DNA of 64,000 nucleotides from Phaeobacter sp. CECT 5382 (GCF_001457775.1 NZ_CYSG01000007.1:150889-214888); one strand, 5' to 3'. Counted from the first letter of the stretch, positions 24,318-33,440 are shown. Notes: generated from the sequence alone by a model not told the origin. A program made the numbers and translations.

Positions 24318-25658
24318 TCACTGCTCACGAAAGGCGCGGATCATGCTATCCGTCACTGGTTTCATCAGATACTCCACAAAAGTCCGCTCTTCGGTCTGGA
24401 TCATGATCTCAGCCGGCATACCCGGTGTCGGAGTAAAGCCTCGCACCCGATCCAGTTCGGACGGTGGCACCGAAACCCGTGCGACATAGACCTCCTGCGG
24501 CAACTCCTGACTTTTGTCGAGAATAGCATCCGCCGAAACATAGAAGACCTCCCCCGACAGGATCGGAGTGGTTCGGGCATTTAACGCCGTCAGCCTGACT
24601 GTGGCCTCCTGTCCCTTTTGCACCACGTCGATTTCGGTGCGCGGGATGCTGACCTCGATGATCAAAGGCTCCCCCGTCGGCAGAATTTCGGCAATTGCCT
24701 TGCCACTTTCGACCACACCGCCCGGAGTATGGTAATGCAGCGTGATCACCGTCCCGGAAACCGGGGCCAGAACCGTTGATCGGCGCAGCACGTTTTCCGC
24801 CCGTCGGGCTTGTTCACGAACGCTTTCTAGCTCGGATTGCACCAATTGCAGTTCATCCAATGCCGCGCCCTGTCGTTCACTGACCGTCTGCGCGATCTGG
24901 GCATCATAGCGCCGGACCACCTCTTCGATTTCATCCACCTCGGAGGTCAACCGCCCCACCTGCCCTTCGGCTTCGGCAATCGCGCGGCGGATCGTGTTCA
25001 CCTCGGTGCGACGTACTAGCCCGCGCTCAAGCAGATGCTGTTTACTCTCGAGATCTTCTCTCAGAATTTCCATCTGGGTCAAAGTTGACGCAAGCTGAAG
25101 TGCATAGCCATTGGAGCGCACATTGAGTGCTTCGGTGCTGCGTTCCAGCAAAGCAATATCATTGCGCAGTTGCCGCGCAGCTGCATCAAACACGATCCGC
25201 TGCGCATCCAGCATTGAGGCCACATCGAAGTCGGCCCGCAGGTTTTGTAAATGATTGGGAAAACGCAGGGCATCGGCGCCGGAATGCTCTGCCAGAATTC
25301 GTGCCTCCATGGCCTCCAGCCGCACCTGCCGCAAAAATAGCTCGCGTTCCGTTGCCAAAGCTGCGGTTTCATCCAGCGTGACAATAGGTTGGCCCTGGGT
25401 GACTGTATCGCCTTCCTTTATCAAAATTGCACTGATGATGCCGCCTTCGAGGTGTTGAACGATCTTGTTGCGGCCGGTGGCGACAAAACTGCCCTGTGAT
25501 ATGACCGCTGCGGCCAACGGCGCCTTGAAGGCCCAGAGCCCGAAGCCACCGAAACTGACAATGAGCAGCGTGATCCCAAACACGATATGTTTGGCGACCG
25601 AGCGAGGCACATTTGCGTACCATTCAGCTGGTTCGGCATAGACAGTGATATCAGACAT
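24318..25658 (-). CDS. HlyD-family periplasmic adaptor of a type I secretion system
   Basis: A 446-residue membrane-fusion protein. A single helix near residues 25-45 anchors it; a biotinyl-lipoyl-like segment begins at IVQHLEGGIISAILIKEGD (about 68-86). A long coiled-coil hairpin spans roughly 95-290, and the second lipoyl half is marked by VLAPVSGTVITL. The C-terminal beta-barrel ends in the TPGMPAEIMIQTEERTFVEY motif typical of PrtE/PrsE. It links the inner-membrane ABC transporter to a TolC-like channel, which is not encoded here. ATG 25658 overlaps the end of the ABC gene by 8 bases. Confidence 0.93.
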   Translation of the reverse strand: MSDITVYAEPAEWYANVPRSVAKHIVFGITLLIVSFGGFGLWAFKAPLAAAVISQGSFVATGRNKIVQHLEGGIISAILIKEGDTVTQGQPIVTLDETAALATERELFLRQVRLEAMEARILAEHSGADALRFPNHLQNLRADFDVASMLDAQRIVFDAAARQLRNDIALLERSTEALNVRSNGYALQLASTLTQMEILREDLESKQHLLERGLVRRTEVNTIRRAIAEAEGQVGRLTSEVDEIEEVVRRYDAQIAQTVSERQGAALDELQLVQSELESVREQARRAENVLRRSTVLAPVSGTVITLHYHTPGGVVESGKAIAEILPTGEPLIIEVSIPRTEIDVVQKGQEATVRLTALNARTTPILSGEVFYVSADAILDKSQELPQEVYVARVSVPPSELDRVRGFTPTPGMPAEIMIQTEERTFVEYLMKPVTDSMIRAFREQ

Positions 25659-27795
25659 TTGGCTGGCCTCCGGAATTGTTCTGGGATTGCGGCAGATTGC
25701 CCCCGCCCTGGCTGCGTTGCGCCAGTTGTTGCAACACTTGTTGGCGGTATCCGAACAAGGCAACATTGCCGTCGGCCAGCAGCATGATCTTGTCCACCAC
25801 ACTCAGCAAAGAGGGTTTTTGCGTGATCACAACAGTGGTGATGCCATTTTCCGAAGCATGTCGGATCGCATTCGCCAAGGCCCTGTCCCCGGCGGTGTCG
25901 AGGTTCGAATTCGGCTCATCCAGCACCAGAAATCGCGGATTCCCAAAAAAGGCACGCGCCAGCGCGATCCGTTGTTTCTGCCCACCAGACAAGGGCGAAC
26001 CATCCGCCTGCACCATGGTTTCATAGCCGTGCGGCAACTGCGCGATCATGTCATGCACATCTGCCAGAAGGGCCGCGCGGTGAATATCTTCGTCGCGGGC
26101 ATCCCCCCGCATTCTGGCGATATTGTCCTTGATGGAACCAGGAAACAGCTGCACGTCCTGCGGCAGATAACCGATATTTTCGCCCAGCTGCCGTGTGTCC
26201 CAATTGCGCAGATCCATAAGGTCAAGCCGCACATTCCCCGATGTCGGCAGGATCGACCCGACCAACATCTTGCCCAACGTCGTCTTGCCGGCGCCGGAGT
26301 TGCCAATGACAGCCAGGGATTCACCCGGTGTCAGGGAAAACGACAGCCCGTTCAGGACCACCTGTTTGGTTCCGGCGGGCACATAAAGCAGCCGCTCCAC
26401 ATTGAGCCGCCCTTCGGGATTGGGCAGGCGCAGTTTCTCAAACCGCTGCACCGATTTATGCATCAAGAGACGCACCCGGTCATAGGCTGACCGGGACAGC
26501 AAGAACCCATTCCAGCCTTCGATCGAGCCTTCGATGGGACCAAGGGCCCGCCCGGCGATGATCGAAGCGGCAATCACCATACCGCCGGTGATTTCGCCCT
26601 GAATGGCGAGATAGGCACCCCAGCCAAGCATGGCAATTTGGGTCAGCAACCGGGACGCACGCGACACCGCCGCCCAGAAAATATTGCGATCCTGCGCCCG
26701 GACCTGTGCTTGCAGCGAATTGGCCGTATCACGCCCCCAAAGCGCGACAGCTTCAGGAACCATCGCCAGCGCATTGATGATCTGGCTGTTGCGCGACATC
26801 GAATCCAGATGCATATTCGCGCGGCTCTGCGCGATATTTGCCTCGGCAAAAGGCTTAGCCGTGGCCTTTTGGTTGATAATGGCGACCACCATCAGGATGA
26901 GCGCGGTGACAATGACAATCATCCCCAGATGCGGATGCACCAGGAAAATGGCAAAAATGAAAATCGGGGCAAAGGGGACATCCAGAAATGAGATCAATGT
27001 CCCGGAGGTCAAAAACCCGCGCAATTGCTGCAAATCACCCAGGGTCTGATATTGCCGACCGTTGTCCTGTAGCGAGGCATGCGCGGCTGCACTCAGCACC
27101 GGAGCGCCCAGCCGAACGGCGACCTCGACTGCGGTCCGCATCAGAATGAAACGGCGCACAGCGTCAAAAATCGCCTGCAGCACCACCGCCCCCACAATGA
27201 GCACGGTCAACATGACCAAAGTGTCAAGCGATCTGCTGGTCAGCACCCGGTCGGAAATCTGAAATAGATAAATCGGGATCGCCAGAACCAGCAGATTGGT
27301 GGCACAAGTCAGAACCATGACAAACCCGAGATTTCCACGCACCACCCGCATCCCCTTGGCGAGCTGTTCGACAAACTGATCAGGATTGGCGCGCTTGTGG
27401 AAATCCGGCGAGGCCCCCCGGTCACCGCCGCCACCGCCGCCACCATTGCCTCCTCCTGAGGAGACAGGCGGCTTGCCGCCCCTGCCCGGCTTCAGGATTG
27501 GCCCGGTATCGCCCTCGATCTGCTTACCTGGCAGCGGCTGAGCGGAGGTTCTTTGCGTTTCGCGAATGGGCGTTTCAGGGCGGGGGTCTTCCCGAATGGG
27601 ATCTTCCGGAATGGGCGCCTTTCTGTCGACTCGTTGTTCGTCGACCCGTTGTTCCGGGCGCAATTTGAGTGTGTCAGGGGAGTGAGTGGTGGGTTGAGTG
27701 GTGGGCTTTTCGGCTTGTTTTTCGCGTCCTTCAACTGCTTTTCCCTGCGAGAAGGCATCATTTTCAGGCGCGTTTGTTCTGCTAATTACATTCAT
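25651..27795 (-). CDS. Type I secretion ABC transporter with a long disordered N-terminus
   Basis: A 714-residue permease-ATPase of the PrtD/PrsD type, which is usually about 570-600 residues. Residues 1-150 are a charged, proline-rich then glycine-rich segment (repeats such as EQRVDRKAP, EDPIREDP, then SGGGNGGGGGGGD) with no homology I recognise. The membrane domain follows (about 165-430), then the ATPase: Walker A GNSGAGKTT near 495, signature LSGGQKQR near 607, Walker B FLVLDEPNSNLD. There is no C39 peptidase domain, so substrates keep their N-termini and carry a C-terminal signal. It stands between the repeat-protein gene and hlyD on one operon. Confidence 0.93.
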   Translation of the reverse strand: MNVISRTNAPENDAFSQGKAVEGREKQAEKPTTQPTTHSPDTLKLRPEQRVDEQRVDRKAPIPEDPIREDPRPETPIRETQRTSAQPLPGKQIEGDTGPILKPGRGGKPPVSSGGGNGGGGGGGDRGASPDFHKRANPDQFVEQLAKGMRVVRGNLGFVMVLTCATNLLVLAIPIYLFQISDRVLTSRSLDTLVMLTVLIVGAVVLQAIFDAVRRFILMRTAVEVAVRLGAPVLSAAAHASLQDNGRQYQTLGDLQQLRGFLTSGTLISFLDVPFAPIFIFAIFLVHPHLGMIVIVTALILMVVAIINQKATAKPFAEANIAQSRANMHLDSMSRNSQIINALAMVPEAVALWGRDTANSLQAQVRAQDRNIFWAAVSRASRLLTQIAMLGWGAYLAIQGEITGGMVIAASIIAGRALGPIEGSIEGWNGFLLSRSAYDRVRLLMHKSVQRFEKLRLPNPEGRLNVERLLYVPAGTKQVVLNGLSFSLTPGESLAVIGNSGAGKTTLGKMLVGSILPTSGNVRLDLMDLRNWDTRQLGENIGYLPQDVQLFPGSIKDNIARMRGDARDEDIHRAALLADVHDMIAQLPHGYETMVQADGSPLSGGQKQRIALARAFFGNPRFLVLDEPNSNLDTAGDRALANAIRHASENGITTVVITQKPSLLSVVDKIMLLADGNVALFGYRQQVLQQLAQRSQGGGNLPQSQNNSGGQPNV

Positions 27796-27810
27796 GAAAT
27801 TCAGTTCCTG

Positions 27811-29982
27811 TTAGGCAAGCATTGTTTGCATCACGTCAGCTGAGGAGAAATCTTCAGGCGCGGTGGCCATGATCGCATCCTCACCCGGAGTGACCTCTGG
27901 CTGGAGCATGTCCTCAGCCAGAAAAGCCACGGCTTCAGAGGCAAGCGCGGAAAGATCGACGCCAATGGGATCAGCATCCGTATCGATGAGTTCAGCCTGA
28001 TAAAGAAGCGCGTCGTCATAGACCTCGCCACCGACCGAGACCGTTGAATCGGTGCCATATTCGTGGATAGACGCCAGATTGATCACCGCATTGGATCCCG
28101 CCGTGACGTTGATCTCGGCTCCGGTTTCGCCCTCCAGGTTGGCCATAGCGAGGTGCACCTGATCTGAATCTCCCAGAATATTGGTCTGTTCGATCCAGTT
28201 GACCGCCATCAGGTCGCCTTCGACATAAAGAACCCGAAGAACGTCGATGCCTTCAAAAACCGGATCATTTGCAACGGCACTGTTGAAGCCCACGTTCCCG
28301 GCCTCAAGGCTTTCGGAGGCGCTTTCCATTGTGGTCGACATCTCTTCGTGCGTGTCCAGACCGATGCCATTGATCGTCGCACTGTTGAACAGCAGGTTGT
28401 CGCCGGATCCGATACTGGTGGGTGTGCCGTCGGAATAGGTCACCCAGTCATTGTCGATCAGCACATTCATCTGGTTGATCCAGTTGACTGAAATCATGCT
28501 GCCGCCTGCAAAGATCAAATCATAACCAAACCCCAACTCAGACAGGCTCGTGAGGTTGGCCACTGTGTTGTCACCCAGACTGATATAGGTATTGGTGCTG
28601 CTGAAACTGATCTCGGCACGGTCGTGATCCGTTTGGAAACTGTATTGATTGACATAGTTGTAGCTGATCAGATCGCCTTCTATCCGGGTGACCGCCCAGT
28701 TCGATGGTAGCCCGGTATCAGCCTCTGTTGTATCAGTCTCTGCTGTGGCCTCATCCTCGGAGGCCTCTGCAGTTTCATCGACTTCCTCGTCGGTGGGAAG
28801 CGAGCTGATAAAACTCATCCCGGCGCCGCTCAGCACGGCAGATGCAGTCAAACTGCCCGCACCAGCGCTGTAGCTGCCAGTGTCGCCACCACTGTCGTGG
28901 TTCACCAGGACGTTGACCTGTGCGATCACCTCAAGATTGATCGCATCCCCCATGACCGAAATCATCGGTGCATCCAGCCAAGCGGAATGGATTTGCACGT
29001 CGTTGACCATCGTGTTGCCGCCGACGACCACCGTATGCCCGGCCTCTATGTGAAAATCACCGGCACTACCGTCGTCTGTATTGAGCCCCTCAAAAGGATC
29101 TGGCCAGACATAGTCTTCCTCACTTGCGTTTTCGCCGGAATTCTCGCCAGGTGCCGCATCTGGCGCGCCTTCCTCTCCCGCACTGACATTTGAGCTGTCT
29201 TTTGAGCTTGCGCCGCTGCCATCATTAGGCTCGTCTGCAGTTTGGGCTCTCAGATAGGCTGGCAGAACCTCGTCCAGGCGCAGCAAATCTTCAACAGCCC
29301 CTCCATTTATATGTAGACCAAAAGCATCGTCTCCCTGCAGGATAGTTGTTGTCACACCGGAAATCGTGCTGGCCTCGACAGAGGTGATTTGCGCATGCAG
29401 CGCTAAAGCATCCGCCGTCGCCGTCTCACCTGGCTGCAGAAGTTGAGCGCTGACAGGGGCAGCAATCGCGGTCGCCACAGTTTGATACTGTTGCAAGGCC
29501 TCCAGGTAGGTGCTCGGATCGGCAAAGACAGTCTCGCCATCCCCGAGCAGCAGAAGGTCATTGTCAGACAAGAATGCACTTTGAAGGGTAATCACAGCAA
29601 CACTGCCGGGAGGTTCCAGCACCAGCTGGGTATTTTGACCGTTCCAGACAGTTGAAAAAAGCGTCAGCGGGGCCACTGGCAGGGCAGATTCAACCGCGTT
29701 GCTTGGCAGATAGTCAGCGAAATTCACAATAACAGAAGCCGCCGGGCCAGAAGAATTCTCTTGCAGCCATGCAGGTGTGTAATCAAGGTTCGGCGCGAAC
29801 CCTTCCAGCCGGTAACCCGCCTTGAAAGAAGCCGTGATCGCGTCGATCTCGTTGTTTTCCAGGTCTTCTGCCTGCAACGCCTTGAACTTGCCATAGACGT
29901 CGCGCAAACGCACCTCTTCCACACTGGTATGAAAAATACCGATCAAGTGGGCGACCATTTCGGTCGTTTTGTCCATTAACAT
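27811..29982 (-). CDS. Predicted T1SS substrate with NWxxQ-type repeats
   Basis: A 723-residue acidic protein without a signal peptide. The first 250 residues look folded. From about 330 a diverged repeat of about 80-110 residues recurs; its core is seen as EVIAQVNVLVNHD, SYNYVNQYSFQTDHD, SVNWINQMNVLIDNDWV and AVNWIEQTNILGDSDQV, each followed by a stretch like NAVINLASIHEYG. No RTX GGxGxD nonapeptides are present. The tail (SSADVMQTMLA) fits a C-terminal secretion signal. It lies 15 bases upstream of the T1SS ABC gene, so it is probably that system's substrate, perhaps a matrix or adhesion protein (inference). ATG 29982 has GAGG upstream; a GTG at 30042 is possible. Confidence 0.7.
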   Translation of the reverse strand: MLMDKTTEMVAHLIGIFHTSVEEVRLRDVYGKFKALQAEDLENNEIDAITASFKAGYRLEGFAPNLDYTPAWLQENSSGPAASVIVNFADYLPSNAVESALPVAPLTLFSTVWNGQNTQLVLEPPGSVAVITLQSAFLSDNDLLLLGDGETVFADPSTYLEALQQYQTVATAIAAPVSAQLLQPGETATADALALHAQITSVEASTISGVTTTILQGDDAFGLHINGGAVEDLLRLDEVLPAYLRAQTADEPNDGSGASSKDSSNVSAGEEGAPDAAPGENSGENASEEDYVWPDPFEGLNTDDGSAGDFHIEAGHTVVVGGNTMVNDVQIHSAWLDAPMISVMGDAINLEVIAQVNVLVNHDSGGDTGSYSAGAGSLTASAVLSGAGMSFISSLPTDEEVDETAEASEDEATAETDTTEADTGLPSNWAVTRIEGDLISYNYVNQYSFQTDHDRAEISFSSTNTYISLGDNTVANLTSLSELGFGYDLIFAGGSMISVNWINQMNVLIDNDWVTYSDGTPTSIGSGDNLLFNSATINGIGLDTHEEMSTTMESASESLEAGNVGFNSAVANDPVFEGIDVLRVLYVEGDLMAVNWIEQTNILGDSDQVHLAMANLEGETGAEINVTAGSNAVINLASIHEYGTDSTVSVGGEVYDDALLYQAELIDTDADPIGVDLSALASEAVAFLAEDMLQPEVTPGEDAIMATAPEDFSSADVMQTMLA

Positions 29983-30077
29983 AGCAGCCTCGCTTAAAGC
30001 CAAGTGGCTGCTCACCTCATTAAAACTTTGCTTTTGCCGCACGGAACCCTGCGGACGGTCGTCTAAAAAAACTTATT

Positions 30078-30118
30078 AAAAAAGCGGACCTGAGCCCGGG
30101 TTTCTCCGGGCTCAGGTC
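30078..30118 (-). terminator. Strong rho-independent terminator after the Gly/Asn-rich gene
   Basis: A perfect 13-bp stem (30087-30099 with 30106-30118) has a six-base loop and, read on the minus strand, is followed by GC and six T residues (30078-30083). It lies between the low-complexity protein gene and the NWxxQ-repeat gene, so the first gene can be expressed at a higher level than the secretion genes. Confidence 0.88.
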
Positions 30119-30132
30119 ATTTCTTTATCGGC

Positions 30133-31851
30133 CTATGCGCCGTCGCCATCATCGCCGATGTAGCTGGAGCTGAACGAGCCGCCAACAACTGTCATATCAA
30201 CAGTGTTGCCCAGCACATTGGCCCCCATCACGACGCTCTGGTTAAAGGCTGTGGTGTCAATCTGCGATGCCGCGGACGCAAAGGATTCACCGGTGACATA
30301 GCCGTCATCACCGTTGTTCGATCCCCACATGCCGGCGTTGCCACCGTCACCGCCGCCACCTGCAAAGGCATTGCCACCGCCACCGGCAACGCCGCCGGAA
30401 GCTTGGGTCCCGCCAGCATAGGCATGTCCGCCGTAGCCGTCACCGGTGTCACCACCCCAGGCATGGCCGCCGTAGCCGTCGCCGCCGTTTCCACCATCAG
30501 CTTCGTTGTCGCCACCGTAGCCTGCGGTGCTGGCATAGGCACCCGATGCCGCCCCGGCATCGCCACCTGCGCCACCGTTTGCATTGCCGGAATCAGCCCG
30601 ACCTTCGCCTGCACCGGCAGCACCCGAGATAGCCCCGGCTGCACCGCCATCGCCACTGGTGCCTTCACCGTTGCCAAGACCTGCGCCAATCGCGCCGGCA
30701 TCAGCATCTCCGGTTTCACCGTTTTCGGCACCCGCAAGACCAAGGTTCAGCAGTCCAAGCCCGCCACCGATCGCGCCGGCATCTCCAGTATTGCTGCTGT
30801 CAGCCCCAGCGCCAGCTGCGCCTACGCCTGCACCAACGCCATCGGCATTGCCGCTATCGCCACCGTCTGCGCCGGCACCGGACAGGCCGGTTCCCGCGCC
30901 CAGAGCAGCAGCCAGGGACCCTGCGTCGCCGCCGTCATCGCCTTCAGCATCCGCATCCGAAGAGGCGCCGCCAAGACCAAGACCAACACCGACGGAAGTC
31001 GCACCGCCACCGTTGCCACCGTTGCCGCCAGCTGCGGATGCATTACCACCAGCACCGCTGGTTCCTCCAGCCGCACCGGCGATGCCGCCAAAGCCCAAAC
31101 CACCCAAGGCCGTACCGCCATGCGTATCTGCGCTTCCGTCACCTTCGCCACCGGCTGCACCAGCTGAGATTCCATCATCCGCGTCCGCTTCCCCACCTTT
31201 CGAGGTGTTGGTTTGCGACATCGAGCCACTGTTGCTGATGTTGGATGCGGTATCGTTGTCATCCAGATTGTTGGTCTGCGCATTGACTGTCGCCGAGTCG
31301 TTGCCCGCACCGTTCAGGGCATCGTCCAAGATGTCCTCAAGGTTCATGTCATCGCCTGGGCTGTAGTTCATGTCACCGTCGGCCATGACAAAATCTCCGG
31401 CTGACGAATTGTGCAGATCGATATCGGCAAAATCATCGTCGGTCGGCATCCAACCGGTTGTGTCCACAGTCACCGATACGGCAGTCTCGGAGGTATTCGA
31501 GTTCGCATTGCTATTGAGATTGCCGTTTGCATTGCCATTCAGATTGCCATTGCCATTCAGACTGGCGTTGGCATTCGAGCTGGCATTTTCGTTGGCGTTA
31601 CCATTTCCGTTGCCGTTCAGGTTGCCATTACCGTTGCCGTTCAGGTTGCCATTGCCGTTGCCGTTCAGGTTGCCGTTGCCATTGTCGTTTTCATTGTCAT
31701 TCTCGGACGACTGAGCTTGACCCTGAAGCTGGGCCTGCAATGCGGCCTGGGCCTGACCCTGGCCCTGTAGCTGGTCTTGATCCTGTTCCTGATCCTGGTT
31801 GCCATTACCATGATGTGGGAACATGAAGTTGTTGTTTCTTGAACCTGGCAT
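30133..31851 (-). CDS. Gly/Asn/Ala-rich low-complexity protein, predicted secreted matrix protein
   Basis: A 572-residue protein of extreme composition. Order: a Gln/Asp-rich head (NQDQEQDQDQLQGQGQAQ), an Asn-Gly repeat zone (units of LNGNGNGN, about 50-110), an acidic middle (about 120-220), then about 300 residues rich in Gly, Ala, Asp and Ser, and a less repetitive C-terminus (AFNQSVVMGANVLGNTVDMTV, ending SSSYIGDDGDGA). It has no signal peptide or membrane helix. The C-terminal block recalls the VxxNQxxxMGxN style seen on the neighbouring repeat protein, so both may leave by the T1SS (inference). ATG 31851 has GGAG eight bases upstream. A strong terminator follows. Confidence 0.75.
   Translation of the reverse strand: MPGSRNNNFMFPHHGNGNQDQEQDQDQLQGQGQAQAALQAQLQGQAQSSENDNENDNGNGNLNGNGNGNLNGNGNGNLNGNGNGNANENASSNANASLNGNGNLNGNANGNLNSNANSNTSETAVSVTVDTTGWMPTDDDFADIDLHNSSAGDFVMADGDMNYSPGDDMNLEDILDDALNGAGNDSATVNAQTNNLDDNDTASNISNSGSMSQTNTSKGGEADADDGISAGAAGGEGDGSADTHGGTALGGLGFGGIAGAAGGTSGAGGNASAAGGNGGNGGGATSVGVGLGLGGASSDADAEGDDGGDAGSLAAALGAGTGLSGAGADGGDSGNADGVGAGVGAAGAGADSSNTGDAGAIGGGLGLLNLGLAGAENGETGDADAGAIGAGLGNGEGTSGDGGAAGAISGAAGAGEGRADSGNANGGAGGDAGAASGAYASTAGYGGDNEADGGNGGDGYGGHAWGGDTGDGYGGHAYAGGTQASGGVAGGGGNAFAGGGGDGGNAGMWGSNNGDDGYVTGESFASAASQIDTTAFNQSVVMGANVLGNTVDMTVVGGSFSSSYIGDDGDGA
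31597..31692 (-). repeat. 24-bp minisatellite in the Gly/Asn-rich gene
   Basis: Four tandem 24-base units (31597-31620, 31621-31644, 31645-31668, 31669-31692), the first three ending GTTGCCGTTCAG on the plus strand and the last diverged. Each encodes eight residues of the form LNGNGNGN. The copy number could vary between strains. Confidence 0.85.
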
Positions 31852-32649
31852 TTCTAATTCTCCGTAAAAAATCATCCACGGGATCGCCACTCTATCAAAA
31901 GCGACCTACGCGCAGATATGTAATTTCTGTCTATTTAGAGGTTGAGATTTTGATCAGGAATGTTTGATTGAAGCGCTCTAACCAACCATTCCCCAGCGCA
32001 CCACTCGCGCAAAAATTGAAATTATCCGTTCGCATTCCCCCCTTTAAATTCCCATGCAAATACCGTCATCACAGTTGTACTGCGTGGCCAAATTTTCGTG
32101 TCTGAAGAAGTGAGTCGCAGAGAAAAATTCCGACCCCTTAACGTTTTCTCAATACATTGCGAAAATAATTTTGATCACTCAGTAATCTCAAAAGTGTCGT
32201 CAAACTGGCCGCCTTCAGGAAGCTGGACAATAGGATTAGCCAAAAATAAGCCGACTAATCATTGTTTTCACTTAATTTTTTAGAGAACCTCTGCAAAAAC
32301 CCTCTCAAAAATCGGAAGAATCATCGCTCGTTCGCCATAGGTTTCTGGCCTAAACGGCTCCCCCAGAAGCTGAACAGATCAATGTGTTAGGTGGACTTTA
32401 ACCAAAAGTTTCGGTAAAAATACTATCCGTTCCTATTGCCACAATCATATCACGTGCTTTCGCTGAGTATTTTCCATGACGAAACGCAGCAGAACTAACC
32501 CTGGGAGAAATTACATCTCTCCGGTCGATGAGCAGAACGCCAAAACATAGAACCGGCATCAACCGGTATTTTGAAGTTCAAGTTTCTGAAGCGTGTCGAC
32601 TCACCTGCGACATGGCAGATTCTCCATCGGGGAAGAGAGGCTATTAAAA
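31852..32649. promoter_or_regulatory. Long divergent promoter region of the matrix gene and the LuxR regulator
   Basis: About 800 bases with no supported gene, flanked by two outward-facing genes. It is A+T rich, especially 32140-32290. A 61-codon plus-strand frame at 32098-32283 has no domain or ribosome site. Direct repeats of the form AACCGG(C/T)AT occur around 32550-32570, just before the regulator. Such long divergent intervals typically collect regulator sites, as at csgD/csgB. Confidence 0.55.
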
Positions 32650-33438
32650 ATGAATGTTGAGTATATATTTACCCAAGACCCCCAAATCGGGTCTCAAAAA
32701 TTAATTGGAGCTTTCTTCGGAAGCCCCCTGTGCTTTTCCGACACCCTTTTGAAAATCACCGACGGCGAAATCAACAACATGCGGTTTACCCGTCTGGAAG
32801 ATATTTCTGATCTGGAACAGATCAGACACAATGCCAGCGATGAACAACGCGGATCAATACGAAACATTCTCGTTGACGAGTCGATGCTGGAGGCTTTCTG
32901 CAAGGATTTCTCCGGGCTGCAGAAGGCCTTTCCATGTGCTCAATTCGCGCTGGCCTACCGGCAGCAGCAGAATGCGCGTCACCTACTGACGTTGGCTGCG
33001 GAACAGAGTGAACTGCGGCAGATCAGCCTATTGCCGATGCATCTGGAAGTGGACCGTTGGCTTTCCGTTCTCCGACTTTTGATTTGCGGCGAACACTACG
33101 TTCCCTCTGAATTGATAGTCCCGCAGCAGCAACAGGAGGCGCCCGCCCCTATTCATGAACACTCCCGCAGCCCTGACTGCGACGTCTCGAAAGGACATTC
33201 TGCTAATACCGAGGCGGTGGAGCCCAGCGAAACGGTCCATTTGACAGAACGTGAAATCCAGGTACTGCGATCTGCGGCCGAGGGAAAACCAAACAAGATA
33301 ATCGCCGAAGAATTGCGGCTATCTCCGCATACGATCAAACTTCACATGCATCACTTGATGGCCAAGCTCGGCGTTCACAATCGTACTGAAGCCGCAATCT
33401 GGTTCTTTGATCACCAGCATGAGGTCGCAGGTTCATAG
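32650..33438 (+). CDS. LuxR-family regulator of the CsgD/VpsT kind
   Basis: A 262-residue regulator. The N-terminal 160 residues look like a degenerate receiver domain ending in ISLLPMHLEVDRWLSVLRLLI, a segment I associate with VpsT/CsgD-like regulators near polysaccharide genes; no phosphorylatable aspartate is obvious. A Gln/Pro-rich linker precedes the C-terminal LuxR HTH (LTEREIQVLRSAAEGKPNKI, then LSPHTIKLHMHHLMAKLGV), residues about 195-250. It likely controls the matrix/T1SS genes it faces. ATG 32650 has AGAGG upstream; a GTG at 32593 is in frame but poorly placed. The next gene starts 2 bases after the stop. Confidence 0.85.
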   Translation: MNVEYIFTQDPQIGSQKLIGAFFGSPLCFSDTLLKITDGEINNMRFTRLEDISDLEQIRHNASDEQRGSIRNILVDESMLEAFCKDFSGLQKAFPCAQFALAYRQQQNARHLLTLAAEQSELRQISLLPMHLEVDRWLSVLRLLICGEHYVPSELIVPQQQQEAPAPIHEHSRSPDCDVSKGHSANTEAVEPSETVHLTEREIQVLRSAAEGKPNKIIAEELRLSPHTIKLHMHHLMAKLGVHNRTEAAIWFFDHQHEVAGS

Positions 33439-33440
33439 AC

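Noticed and set aside
24141..24584. Plus-strand open frame of 147 codons upstream of and into hlyD
   Set aside because: Overlaps hlyD by about 270 bases on the opposite strand, shows no domain and no ribosome site, and lies in A+T-rich non-coding DNA.
30403..31366. Long plus-strand open frames (254 and 260 codons) opposite the Gly/Asn-rich gene
   Set aside because: They are antisense reflections of a low-complexity gene (Ala/Pro/Ser-rich translations); the minus-strand frame has a ribosome site, a terminator and a sensible position.
31597..31692. Tandem repeats resembling a small CRISPR array
   Set aside because: Units are directly adjacent without spacers, lie inside a coding frame and encode LNGNGNGN; no cas genes are near.
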